A stretch of 64,000 bases of DNA from Cotesia glomerata (taxonomy: Eukaryota; Arthropoda; Insecta; Hymenoptera; Braconidae), in contig NC_058158.1 of NCBI RefSeq assembly GCF_020080835.1, positions 30,956,305 through 31,020,304 on the forward strand, written 5' to 3'. Below the pieces are notes generated by a model. It made no database searches and was not told the DNA's origin. It saw only the letters and a program-made list of their open reading frames with translations. Position numbers and translations under genes: made by a program. This document shows, piece after piece, positions 25,801 through 39,358 of the stretch (position 1 is its first letter; each line of letters begins with the position of its first letter).

Positions 25801-28800
25801 AAAAATAATAAAAGGGTAAAAAACTGCATGACGTTGTTGGTGTGTGGATTTTTCAAACTTTATCGTGCGAATTCAGTTTCTTTCTTATTTATTTACAAGA
25901 GGAAGGAGAGATCCGGGTACCCTTAACCTTCTTGTCTGGTATACTGACGTAAGGTTTGCCGGCTTATATTTTATTCATCCCCTATTGAATTCGAGCTCAA
26001 TCTCACAACAGTGTCTCTCGCTCTCTGAGAACAAGACTGAACCCCTGCGTCACTGTCTCTTCACTCAGCCACCAGCAACTCCACATATACTTTCTTCCTC
26101 TTATTCTTGTTTCTGCTTCTGCTCCTACTTCTGCGGTTTCTTCCTTATTTCATACAACTTTTTTATTCTATTTCTTATTCATTTATTTAATTTGTTTTTT
26201 TTTTCATCCACGTCTACGTCGAAGCTGCAATCTTGGCTCTGTATTAGGTAGTATATGTTCTTGTACTTTGTGTACGACTCACCGGACCCACCAGCGAATG
26301 CATTCATGAACTTTGGCTATTTCAAAGAGAAACACCTCTTCGTCGATGTATATTATTCGTTTCAGCTCACTCATTTTATTTTATTGTTTTTGTGAATTCA
26401 CTGGTTCAACTCTTACTTTCACTCTGTTCTGATTCTCTTTAGAGGGCTTACCTTTTACATTTTTATTTCATCGATAAAGAATAAAAAAAAATGTTTCTAA
26501 GACTCTTGAATTTCTTAGCAAGTCGTGACTCAAGGATGGTATTGGAGATGAGAGCAAAAGGGATAAAGTGGAGTAAAAACAGGGAAAGGAGAAAGAGAAG
26601 AAACAATCAGAACTATTGCAAACAGCCCCGATTGGTTGACTAAGAGAGAAACACACAAAAAAGGGGTAGCATTTCTCAATATTTAATAGAGTCTGGGTGA
26701 AAGTGCTATCTCGACATTTTTAGAATCGTTAAACGAGTCAGAAGATCTCTCACACTGGCTATTATGTATTATATATCTATAACTATATAGGAGTAAGGAT
26801 TCCAAGGAGGAAAGAGGAAGAATAAGTTAGCAGAGATGGAAAATTTATAAGATGAGACAGCAGTAACAGCACTGGCAGGCAGCAAAACGACAAGCCTGAA
26901 TCTCACTCTAGGAGTAGAGGTTTGATCTCTCAGAAGGCCAAGCAAGTTAAGCAGCTGATGTAGAGAATTTACGGGAATTGCTCCACGACCACCAACTGTC
27001 AGACAATGCAAGAAATTTTAACTTTGTCGTTATTTCATTGAGTAAGTGAAAATTACTTAGCCCGTAGTTCATTTTCAGTTAAACGAGAAACGTAATTATA
27101 ATATTGTATTCAATTGTGTTCCATTGTATTGTCCTAGTTTTATTTTAATGGAATTAAAAGTTAACTAAAACTGTAGACTGTGGTATACATAATACCGCTT
27201 TAATTTTATATATAATATGACTAAATTAAATAACATTTATCGCGGCTTTAGTTCACTCTTAATTATTGCGAAACAATATAGAAAGAGTTGGAAAGCAACA
27301 ATTAACCAAGTGCATCTCTCGATGTACTTTGTATAAACATCGAGAATCTCTCAAGAGAACTACGGAAGCTGATGTAGAGTTGATTTTTGAAATATAAATG
27401 AGGAGAAGTTGAACAAAAACAGAAGCAGCGTAAACAGACGCTAGACCCAAGTTAGGGGCATCAAATTTCAGAGAAATGAATTCCAAAAGAGATGTGCTTT
27501 TAATTACGTTAACGTTGATGTCCGATTAAATGAACGTAGAAGCCAAACTCGACTAGCACAGACTAAATTTAATTATAGGACTTTGGGAAGAGTACTCAAC
27601 CAGGTTTAAATTGGAATGAGAAGAGGCACAATGGCTACACTACCAAATCAAGAGCCCGGCTGAGAAGGGTTAGATGACGCTGGACTAGAATCTAGAGTAC
27701 AAACTCTACCTTTGCATCGCATCGCGGAGGAACAAAATCCAAGTATTTATATGACGGCAGTTTGTTTAGCCTCCTTTATTAATGGAGATAGAGGAGGCCC
27801 CCGATGTAATTAAGGTTACCTCGGGATTCCGGCGAGGTCTACTATTTACAGTCTCAAGCCGTAGTCTTCTAAGGATACATCCCACCCTCGGTGTAAGAAG
27901 TAATCCCCGCAAGAACCTTCTTATACACGCTCATCTCACCGTACTACCTAAATTTAAAGTCGTTAAAAAATGCTCGCCAATTACTGGAGATCCAGCTCTA
28001 ATAATTATAATAATGGTAACGAGGCTTTTATGTCTTAAATATTCCCATGTTTTATAAATATTTTTTCTTTTAATCACCGCAGAGCCTTGCTTACAGATTT
28101 TTAGAGAAAGGAGTTTTAAATTTTTATTAAACTATTGAGATTAAATATTTTTTGCATCACTACCACGGTATTAAATTTGAGATAATTGTTGTTTATTACA
28201 TGTTCTGGAATAATAACATATTTACGGATTTCTAGTTTAATATCAGGATTAATTTGCAAAAAAGTTTAGTTAATTTAAATATCCGTGCTTTCAGCATTTA
28301 TTTTACATGAAAATAATCAATTCAATGAGTAAAAAATTAACTTACAATAAACTTTTTGTTGCTTTAGTCATAATGATCTGCAATCAAGTTCACTAAAAAA
28401 ATGATAATTGTAGATGATATTGATCATTGATCGAGTGAAAAAAAGATTACACTAGATAACTAGTAAAATTCTAAGTCTTGAAAGATGCAGTATATTTATA
28501 AATAGTTTTACCGACGAATAAACAAACATAACGGGTAATAAAAAAATAAATAGATGTATGTAATAATTATAAGTTGGATAATGGAATCATCTGATGAGCA
28601 TAATGCAAACATCCACCTACGTGATCAATTTAAAACTAAAATTTAAATCATACATTCTCATTTTTATTCGATTCACGTCGCGATGTGATATCATGCTTTA
28701 GAGTAATCACTTGTAGATGAACATACGTGCGTAGGCGATATTCCCACGTGAATAAAACACGTAACTTTGTTCGCACAATAACCTTTTTTTTAATTATGTT

Positions 28801-29939
28801 TTTCGACTACAAAATAGATAGCATTATTAAAAATAATAAAATTAACCGATTTTAACTTAGTGAATTAGTCAACATTAAAATGTAGCTGACAGCTATGAGT
28901 TAGAGGAAGTAAAAGGATATAAGGATATCAGAATACTTATGGGTGTTTGTCTCAGTCTTCCCTCTATACATTCAGAGAATCTTCCCTAGGTTAGTCTACA
29001 ATGTAATTAATCATCAAACCCAAAGTCCGTGGCAATTTGACAATAAAGATATTCGTTATTCTCATGCTTATATCCATAGTATGGCTAGCTCATAGTAGGA
29101 ACATAATAACTTAACCTTCACAGCGATTATCAATAGAATTAACGAGTTTAAAAACACCGGTGTAAAGATCTATTGAAGCATTACAACTTGTTGCGCCATT
29201 AGTCGTAAAATTAATAATCAAGTAGACATAGTGACATCATCCAGTGAGATGTTTTAACTCGGTAATTGCGAGATGAGAGTCTGAAGGCGTTTCCGGTTAA
29301 GTTGTTAATGTAATGATCAAACTGCGTCGAGTAACTTTGCACATAAATTCATACGGTAACATCATTTATATAAAGATATTTTTGCAACATATATTTACTT
29401 GGATAAGTACTTTATGTATGTGTATAAAAAAACGATAAATTACATCATTGTCATTAAAATATATGTTATTCTCTGTTATCTTGAGACACAAAGTTATTGA
29501 ATTGACTGGAATGGATATATAATACGAATAATTTACTACAACGATATATATTATTTATATATTACGTTTTAGAATTCGTTGAAGCATTAACAAAAGTATG
29601 AATTTACAGCGGGTTAAATTTAAATTGAATTTGACTTTCTTTCCATTCTTTTTGTTAATTCAAAGAAATGTTATATTATATATTACATTAGAGCTTCGGA
29701 ATGGCTATTAATATAAATGTTACAGTCTTAATATTAAAAATGATATTTTATTGAGAATTACGTATGATATAATAAAATATGATACAATACAATGGAGTTA
29801 TGGAAAAAAAATTAGATATAATATAAAATTAGATATAAAATTTAATATAATAATGTTATATTCGGTTTAATTAAAAATCTTCTCATTCTCAATTTCATGG
29901 TATTGAATATTCAATACGAAATTAAACGGTTTAAAAGGG
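22829..29939. other. Noncoding region, no gene recognised
   Basis: Chance frames of 60-135 residues occur on both strands and none has a recognisable motif. The 135-residue frame at 25844-26251 is hydrophobic and low in complexity. GC-richer patches at about 23820-24250, 25000-25330 and 27640-27960 have no supported function. CTATCA/CTATA short repeats lie near 23325-23350. Confidence 0.5.
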
Positions 29940-29961
29940 ATATATATATATATATATATAT
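29940..29961. repeat. (AT)n microsatellite
   Basis: A short pure AT dinucleotide run of about 22 bp, just upstream of a GC-richer block. Confidence 0.9.
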
Positions 29962-30159
29962 TTAACTACAGATAGAGAAACCGTAAAGTATGCTGAGCAT
30001 AGTAGAGAGAGTGTGTCGCTCGGTTGAACGCGGTAATCACGAAACACCGAGCATGAATCGGTCCACGAAGTGGTAAAATGCAAGCCCACGTTTGCGACAA
30101 ATAGTATGTGAATGCTTTTGAATAGCTGAATTAGAAAGAGATACTAAATTTATATACAG

Positions 30160-31420
30160 ATACGAACATATATAATGTACAATAAAAGAGTGAGACATTA
30201 CCCGAGGGCGAAGTACAAAGTCGAGCGGATGGGTTTAAAGCCACGTAATTAACATCGGTGGGTAATTGTAAAAGCGTTGCGTTTCTGCCACCGAGAGTGA
30301 GAGTTGTTCAAGAGAATATAACATGCGGAACTGACAGCTAAAGAGTGTTTTTTATTTTTTAGCTTCCAGCTCATGCGAGTATCATTGTATTGAGTATCGC
30401 TGTCCATCGAGGAGTGAAAAATCATTAATAATAATAATTATTATAGAGGAGAATATGGTGTGAAATGTTGACATGAATGTAATAAAAAGTTATGTAAATA
30501 TTAAATTTTATCATACTGTATAATCGCATTATTTTTTACACGCAAAGAATTTAAAAATTTAACACCATTTTCTATTAATACAATTATATTTTTTTCGCCG
30601 TGCTATAAATTGAAGGGTAATTGGATTTTTACGGACAATTGAAAACTATTTTAGAGAAACAATATAATAGAATATTCTATTTAATTATTTTACGCGCGTT
30701 TATAGAAACATTAAATATAAGTGAGTAATGAAATTGATTTTGCATGGCACAAATATGGAATGAGTATAGAAATATTTAATCACGGGATAATTGCAGTGAC
30801 TCCATCCGTAAATTAATTAATGCTTCTCAAACTGCGTATTATTAAATTTCAAAACACGGATTATTTCGATCCGTTATTTAATGCTTTACGTTAACGGAAT
30901 GTAAACACAAATCGGAATGTTTTTAAATAAAAATGCTCTGTAGTAATCAGAGAAATTTTCAATTCTGATATTTTATTCAGCGTTGGTTTGTCATCATTTG
31001 AAGTTATTTGACAGTTGAAATGAAAAAAAGAATTTCAGTTTAATAAATTGAAAAAGCTTTGAATAAAATCCAAGGTTTAAAAAAACCTAAATTAATGATT
31101 GTAAATGGATGTTATTTTTTCGTAAAATTTGTTTGAAATAAATATATTGTGTACGATTAAATGAACATTTGAATTTACATATGAGCGGTAAAGTTTACGT
31201 GTGTATCGAATTCTAAAATCGTATGTGCATAGTTACGCTCTGCGGTCCCCTAAAATCCACCAATAAAAGGATAAACGTAATTTCGATGAGTTTACCCACG
31301 CAATATATGGAATGCTGGAAAACCTGGGTTATTCGTCCGTTTAAAAGCCAAATACAATTCGGCGAGACGATTAATCGTATGCAATCCACGTATTTCGCTA
31401 ATTTTATTTGAATTATTCCT
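30160..31420. promoter_or_regulatory. Candidate enhancer cluster (low confidence)
   Basis: This stretch is less repetitive than its surroundings and is dense in words typical of developmental enhancers. These are TAATTA/TAATTAATTA homeodomain cores (about 30245 and 30813), GGAATG TEAD-type words (about 30758, 30916 and 31309), GATTAATCG near 31369 and TATGCAAT near 31378. No coherent reading frame crosses it. Such words are frequent in AT-rich DNA, so only cross-species conservation or open chromatin would give the call weight. Confidence 0.2.
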
Positions 31421-34400
31421 ACTCGACAATCAATTGACTGTCCTGCGCTGAAATGTCCAGGCTGTTGACAACCTATCTCCTCATTTATCTATATATAGCA
31501 TCACACAATATATAATGTAATCTACTGTTTATATTTATACCTCTGTTCATGTTTATACTTCATGCGGCTATCTATATTCTGTTCAGTCTAATAGCTGCTC
31601 AGAATATTGTTTTTCATCGCTCTGTTATCCCGTCCCGAGATAAATAATGTCGATATAATTGGGAATACTCACTCGCGGGCACAAACGAAACAATCATCCA
31701 TCAATGCACCGATACCTCCATTGTTCCTTTTTGCACTCGATTTTTTCTATATTTTCATTTTTCTTCTCATTTATTCGCCCATTGTAACCCAACAACAATA
31801 CGGTTTTCAACAGACAATTATTTTTTTCCATGTACGCAGATACTAAATAATCAAACAATGAGATAACTTTATTGGTAAAATAATGTTTTATGCAAGTAAT
31901 AATGAAAGTTTGGTCAATCCAAATACACGGCAAATATTTGTTTTTTATGACAAAAAATAATTAGCAGAATACACAATGAAATTTTACATAATATACTCTG
32001 TATTTTTTTAATTTAGTAGTTAGTAGATTTGTAAGTTTAATTAAATACAATTCAAATTTTCCATATGTGTTCATAATTTTTTTTTATTAAAAAAAAAATT
32101 CGATCATCATTGCTCAAAATATTTTATTTGAAGAATCGATAACAAAAAAAAATTTTGATAATCGCTTATTGTAAAATTGAAATACATACTTTGTCTATAA
32201 TAAATGAATTATATTAAAAAAATATCGAAATTAATTTTAAAATGAAAAACGCTTAGTAAAACTTTAGCGTTTTGTCCTTAAAACAGGCAATACTTTAATA
32301 AAACAATTATTTTTATTTATTATCTCAATATAATTATTCAAATATAAAGTTGTAATTTAGTACTGTAAATACTTGAAAAAGTTTATCCAGAGCGTCATTA
32401 AAATGTAAATCTCGTAGCACAAACTGCTGAATTGAGGTTGAAAAAAATTTTAATATAATAAACGTCAATGTGCGGCTGTTCAAGGGGACAAAGAAATCAG
32501 AATCAGGAGACTTTAGTTGAAGACTATGACTATACTACAACTACGGAACTAAGAAGACGGGAGAACTGAACTGCTGCAGTACTTATGGAAATTAAATTTC
32601 GTTTCCTAACAAATAACCATTCTACATGAGCCCTTCAGGGCACAACTTTAAGAAATTTCTTTAAAAACTTTTCGCTTGATTCAATAATTCCAATTTCATA
32701 TCTCTTTTTTTATTTTACCTCTCTTATAAATTTTCGTGTTATGATCAACCGTCATTTATCTTTTTTATTAAATAACTTTTAATCCTGAATTCCAAATCAC
32801 ATAAATTAACCATTTTGGTTGCTATTCATTAGGTTATTTATGTTACCCGTTATGCATTAAATATTTATCTAATATCTAATTCGCATTTATTGCGTAAGTA
32901 CCTTCAAAACACAGCGGTTGACCTTTGAGGATAATTGGCTTTAAGCCAATTGCTCATGACACCAAAGAGTTACTTCAACGTTACATCCATATCATTCATA
33001 TTGTTTTCTCTTTACTTTAATTCCTTTATTGAGAAATCTGTCTCTCTTTCTTCGTTTCTTTCTCTTTTCTTGTCATTTGCAGACAGAAAACAATAGAAAT
33101 ATTTAATTTAATTATTCGACGACAAACACAATATTGTGGATCTCAAATCAGTGCAAAATAAGTAAAATATTCCGTAATAATTTCAATTTTTCAAATAAAA
33201 ATTGTTGATAAAAGATAAGCAAACACAAATTCAATAAACGAATATTAGCAAGTGAAAGATCAAAAATCAAGGGCACACGTGAATTAATACGCAGTATATT
33301 TTAAAATATACAAATATTCATGTACTGATAACAGACTCAATTATTGAACTATCAGAGAGCATACTGTACTGTTTGCATTTCCAATTATTTCCCGGGAAAA
33401 CGGTCTGCCAATACCGGGTATTCTCGATATCACTTCTCATCTTCTCTCTTTCTCTCACTCCTCTTTTTCTGAACCGCTCTATCTCTCTATCTCTCGCTCC
33501 ACAATAGTCTCTCAAATACACTTATTCGCATTTTTCTTTTTAAAATGCGAAATCGTGAACATCAGAAAGCAACCACAGCATTACCATCCAAGAAATAAAC
33601 ATAAAAAAAAAAAAAAATGAAATAATAAATATATAGACATGTACACGGTACATTTGCCCTCTTTTGAAAGAAACGCAAGCAGAAATACACGAGATATTTT
33701 CAGCTTACTTTTTATTTTTTTCCTATATTTTACATTTTATTGAAATACATTTATTTGACTGTCCACTCTCGACACAGCCGAGAATGTTTTAAATTTTAAA
33801 TTAAAATTGATCTTTTATCTACATCATCGCTGATGCTGTTAACTTCTTCCATGAATATTATTTCAATAAAAATATACATACACCACCCATTAAATTTAGT
33901 AATTATTCACAGTACAATCAACCGGTGATTATTTGTGCAAGTGTATGTGTGTGTAAAAATATAAATACAAAACTACATAGATATGAATACATAATATAAT
34001 TTTTCTTAAAAATTCATGATTCTCCTCCTCTCGTTCGCAACACTAACTGCAGAAGCAGCATCACTGCAGGCTACCGGCGTCACCGTGACGCGTATACAAC
34101 AAGAGAGTAACGAGGGTGCAGATAAAAGGGACAGAGTAGTATGTGACAGGGGTTGAAGCCGCACTTGCTACTGCCATCCGTCATCATGTCGAGGTCAAAA
34201 ATTTTTTTTTCCCCGTTACGTGTAATCCGCAACACTGCACACGAGATTCCATGGAGTATGTGCACAGTATATACCACAAACAACACACACATATACGACA
34301 CTCATGCGTATTTTAAGTCGTCATCGCGTCTTTATGTTTTAGTTCTTTGGTAGGTATACATCTAGGTGCTCCTGAAAAAAGACAACCGCAACAAACAGTT

Positions 34401-35736
34401 GACATGGAAACGATTTGACGTTCTTTCTTTCTATTTTGCTCTTTTATTGCTCTCGTATTATAAAAAATAAAAATAAAAAGAAAAAACTAAGTTTTCAGGT
34501 CACGCGCATATGCATGTCTGGTTAAATTTAAAACAATATTTTTTCTCCTTTTACTTTTTTCATTATCACGTCTCCTGCGTTTAATTACTCCGAAACTAAA
34601 ATTAAGAAAATTAAGTTTTCCAGAAGATTTGCAAGCGTCGGCATGGGAAAATAAACTCTTCTTCATCTACATCTACCTCTTCGTCGTCTTCTTCTTCCCA
34701 AACTCACGAGATATCGCGTGTCACGGCTAGCTACGACTTCCGACTTACAGACTTCTGTCTTATTCTATCTTCTTTTTACTTTCTACTGTCTTTTTTGCTA
34801 ATTTAATAACTTTTTTGGTTTTTTTTTGTCACTCTAACAAGGACGCGAGAATATCTGAGAGCGTCTAGTTGAATTTTATGGGCTCTGTTTCACCGATATA
34901 GAAACAAAAAAGGACAAAAAACTCCCTTACTAGAACAAGAAGAAGAACAAGAAAAAGGAGGACAATAATAACTGGAGGATAATATTATATACGAGCAAAT
35001 GAATAATATCAAAACGAATAAAGAATTATGGGTAAAAAAAGATATTTCAGTGGGAATACAAAACTCGGTCATGTCGTTGGCGCTTGTCAGGGCATGCACG
35101 AAAGCACATGACGTAGTAATAACTCCTCAGTTTGTTTTTATCCTGTTTTATTTGCTTTCTCCTCCTCCTTCTCTCCCGCTTCTTCCTCTTATTTTTCTTC
35201 TTTAAAATTCATCAGCTTTTCTCTGTCTACTATACTCAGATGCCTAGCAGAGTCCTAGCAATATTCTTAAGCCTTATTTGCCTGGCATTCTAGTTATATA
35301 GAAAAGTCAAAGCTAAATTCGTTGACAAATTGATTATACTTTAACAAAAGCTATTTTTTTTTCCTCATGAATACACAACAGATTGCCGGTGCATTATCAT
35401 ACCAAGACAAGACTAGTACTAAAATTGAGATTGAAAAAAAGAGAAGAAAGTAGTTTCATTTTACATTGTTAAAATAGATATCGATCATTCCGCGTAATCC
35501 AGTCAAACTCGGTTTAATAGGTCACAGTACAATAGTCACCAACCTCAGATTACGACGTCACATCATTTCATTTTACATTCCATTAACTCGTCGAGATATT
35601 TTATTTCTAGATTATATTGTATTATATTATATTATTCCTATGACTGGGTTGCTAATTTCGCGACTCCTAATTGATGAATTAATTAATGCTTAGTGAGTCA
35701 GTATGTGTATCTAAAATTTCATAGCTCTGCTATGTA

Positions 35737-35740
<4 letters not shown>
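31421..35740. other. Noncoding region, no gene recognised
   Basis: Very AT-rich around 31850-33300 with many A/T homopolymers. Near 33420-33500 there is a pyrimidine-rich CTCTATCT-type stretch, and near 34620-34710 a TCTTC-rich stretch. All frames are below 80 residues and low in complexity, and no RNA gene was seen. Confidence 0.5.

Positions 35741-35808
<68 letters not shown>
35741..35808. repeat. (AT)n microsatellite
   Basis: A pure 68-bp AT dinucleotide run. It is followed by imperfect repeats of an AGCTATTTAATGTAGCTATT type near 35850-35880. Confidence 0.97.
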
Positions 35809-35811
<3 letters not shown>

Positions 35812-38800
35812 CATCTAGAGGGCAGATTGGATAGATCTATCAATCTATTAGCTATTTAATGTAGCTATTTGATGTAGCTATCAGAGTAAATTCGCAGATA
35901 AACAATATCTGATGACTGGAGATGGACTGATAAATAGCTAATCCACAGAAGTACACATTACCAATAACTTGATTTTACTGAGTGTGAAATCAGTGCTTCT
36001 CTCACATTTACAATATCCTTGTACAAAATAGATCTCTGCGTAACATAGACTAACACTCGAACAGTGAATTGAAATCGAGACTGGAGATAGACAAGGATTG
36101 CCTGATGGCTGTTACACAAAGTGTGTAGTGATGTAGAGTCAGAAAGAGAAAGCATGAGAGTGAGGTGAGAATGAGGGGTAATATAATAGAGGAAGATTGT
36201 GATTTGTGAGTTAACGTGGGAGCGAGTGAGGGAAATGTTACGCCGCGATTCCCGTCATTCCGTGATGCATCGCTGCGGCACGTGTGTGATGACACAGCTC
36301 TAGAGCTCTCGTCTATTCGCCCTCTACTATAACAAGTATACCCGGCAGTCGCAGTACGGCAGGCATTAAAGCTGCGTTACGTGCTTCATTCATTAACAAC
36401 ACAAGAGTCACGAAATTAATGATCGACGAGGAAAACTCGTGTACGTTTTTACGGGCATTAACGCCACAACGAAAACCCTTCATTATTTTGAACATACCCG
36501 TAAGCTTATCGTCTATTATCTCCCGACAAAATTATAAATATATATGTTTAGTATTTAAATAAAATAAAGTGTGTAAGAGTATTTTAATTACGGCAGCTAC
36601 TCCCTTGTTAATAGACTCTGTGTTACACAGAAGCGGGAATAATTAATCACCGTTAATTGATTTAGAGTTATTGTATCGAACAGAACTCAATTGAATTGAA
36701 TTGAGTTGAGTAGAATGTAATAAAATAGAGCCTTAAAAAGACGCAGGCAGATCTATGTATTGATACATAATGAATTTATGTCCCGAAGAATATCGAGTGA
36801 TTTTAAAATTGATAAGGGGTAGAGAAAGGTGTGATGTGATTACCGTATTGTTCGTTATCTACCATTTTCCATGTCAATTCATTGAAGCTTGCGCGATGCA
36901 TAGTCACCGATAATTACCCCCGAGGCTCTCATGTTCTCTCGAGGGCTTCGCCCGGTTAACGTCCATCCACGTGAGAGTAGCAGCACACATACACACTATC
37001 ATAGACACACACTTTTAAAGAGAAAGAGAGGAAGCGAGAGTAAGGGCCGTCGAGCGAATTTCGTACAAAATTTATGATATATCGGGGTGGCAGGTAATTA
37101 CCCGTCGGATACGCTGGTTTCCCGCTTCGCTCGAGAGACTCGCACGAGAAAGAGGTCAGTGCCTCATTGTTGTTAACGTATCACGGTTATATTATATTAT
37201 ATACTGCTGTTACGATTCCTCATGTTTTTATGTACACGTGTCGCTCATATACCCGAATATTGTATATTGTATAAATATAAATATGGTAACCAGCACTACT
37301 ACCAGTAGCAACAATCACAACAATACTTCAAAGTTGCTAATGGAACTGCTCACGAAAGAATGACGACTCAACATTGAAACCCGCAACTTTTGTAACAGTT
37401 AACGGTAACCATTTTTGAGTTAATCCTTACGGCTGATTTTAACTCATTTTAAAGGTGATCGCTTTCTCTCAAGTCTCGAGTGACAGATCAAAATAAAGAG
37501 ATATGCAGCCAATTATACTGAAGATTAAGTTAAACATGTAAGGATATCATTTTTCTAAATGAGTTGGTTGTGTAAGTGTGCTCTGTTCTCAATTATATGA
37601 GAAGTAAACTCGGTATACGATTTGATTGCTGCATCAAGTCATGAAAATACGAATTATAGTGATGCACAGTGGTTGAACGAGGATCCCAGCACGAGTTGTT
37701 TTGGGAATTGTGGTGGTCAAGGGACGAGCAAGCTGACTCTAGGGGGAGAAAACCGACTGTCGTATTCACTATGTTACTGCTGCTATTGCTATTCCTATTT
37801 CTGGTATAACTGCTGCTCCTGGTAATGGCGATGGTGATTTTGATTGTGATGGCGATACACATATAACACACACTAGGTGGGAATCGATCGTCATGTGAAT
37901 GAGAAAATGATAAAAATAGATGGAAAGCAAATCAACGAAACGAAGATATCAAAAGGCACGAGGGAAATAGGAATAAAAAAATCTGAACAAAATTCTAGCA
38001 ACATTGCGGGAAAATATGTACTTTCTAGTTTTTTAGTTTATTTTTACCGGGCGTAAAAATAGTTCTCTGGGGTAAAAATTAAAAATACATTCCCTTGTAA
38101 CGGTGTTTTATGTTTATTTTTTAGTTTTAAATTGAATAATAAATTCATTGTGGGAGTAATTGGATAAAGAGATAAAAAAAATTGAACAAAGTGATTTGTA
38201 AAAGCGAGTATTGAATAATAAATATAAAAGTAAATTAAAGGAGCATAAGTTGGACTATTACAGTTGATTGAAAGTTTTAAAGGAAAAAAAAAAAAAAAAA
38301 TAAAACAACCCAAATCCTGCTGCCGAAGAATAAAAAACGTCTTTATCCGAAAGTACTTTTAGCGGAGTCTGTTGAAGCGCCAACTTTAAATTAAAGAAAT
38401 CTACAAACTTACAAGCTCTTTTAGCCATCGCATTCGAGTAACACGATATTTACGGGACGGTCGTTCCGCAGGGTTAATCCTAGCTTACAGGATAACTTTG
38501 AGTGAGAGAGTAAAAGTTGCTTTTTTTTCTCTGTTGCATCGACTGAGAATAACTTTTTCCCGAAACCGATATCTTGCTTATAAGTGTCTTTAGTTATATC
38601 CTCAGCAGGAGCTAATTTGCGAACCTAGTCCCAGTCCCAGTTCCAATAGCAGTAGAAGCAACAACAACAGTAAACCGATAAAGTCCAAATATAACATAAT
38701 ACAGTACAACGTAATGTAAGCAAGGGACAGGAAGAGAATGAGATTGCGGGTTCGGAAAACGCGACACGAGGCAGTTATATCTTAAGTAGCTGCTCTCAAG

Positions 38801-39336
38801 CTTGAACTAGTACCGCCAGCTAGCATAAGTATAAGGCTAAGCATAACCTGGGGAGCTGGAGCGGCCAAGTGGAAAGAGGAGGAGTTGCGTCAGACGTACA
38901 AACCTCTTCCTATCCTAGAACCCTCTTTCTTAGGTTGGGACGTTTTGCAGCCGCCGGTGTGCCGCTCGCGTTCTCACGGATTTATGGATTTCATTATTGT
39001 CGGGCTTTGGTTGGTTACGCTGAGGCGCACCAAACCGTACACAGATAGGGGATAGAGCTTGGTGCTGGTGCAAAACCCCGAATAGAAAAAGAAGAAAGAG
39101 GAGGAGCAGAACTATACTAAGAAAGGTTCAAGTCGCACCACCAACTTAAACTCTCGGTCCTCAGCGCAGGGTTTGCATTTTATGAGCAAACAGGCTCCAG
39201 AGTTTTAGAGGAATTTCATTGCATATATGCGGATCTAAAACTGAGAACAACTACTTCTCCCTTTCCCATTCCTCGTTCCTCGGCGAGGAATTCTACCCCA
39301 GATCCTTTCATCCTTATTTAACAATGACAAGTCGGT
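35809..39336. other. Noncoding region, no gene recognised
   Basis: Contains the enhancer-like block described at 36180-37150. Other short frames, such as those at 37593-37871 and 38044-38313, are low in complexity. A GC-richer patch at about 38760-39080 has no interpretable frame. No gene is supported. Confidence 0.5.
36180..37150. promoter_or_regulatory. Candidate enhancer block (low confidence)
   Basis: A GC-richer, low-repeat stretch carrying TAATTACCC at 36911-36919 and again at 37095-37103, GTTAACG words (about 36955 and 37172), ATTAATGATCG near 36415 and TTTATGATAT near 37071. The repeated TAATTACCC core is the clearest sign of shared binding sites. There is no splice-bounded frame. 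The assignment is inference from motif content only. Confidence 0.2.
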
Positions 39337-39358
39337 CACACACACACACACACACACA
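39337..39358. repeat. (CA)n microsatellite
   Basis: A pure CA dinucleotide run of about 22 bp. Confidence 0.92.
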
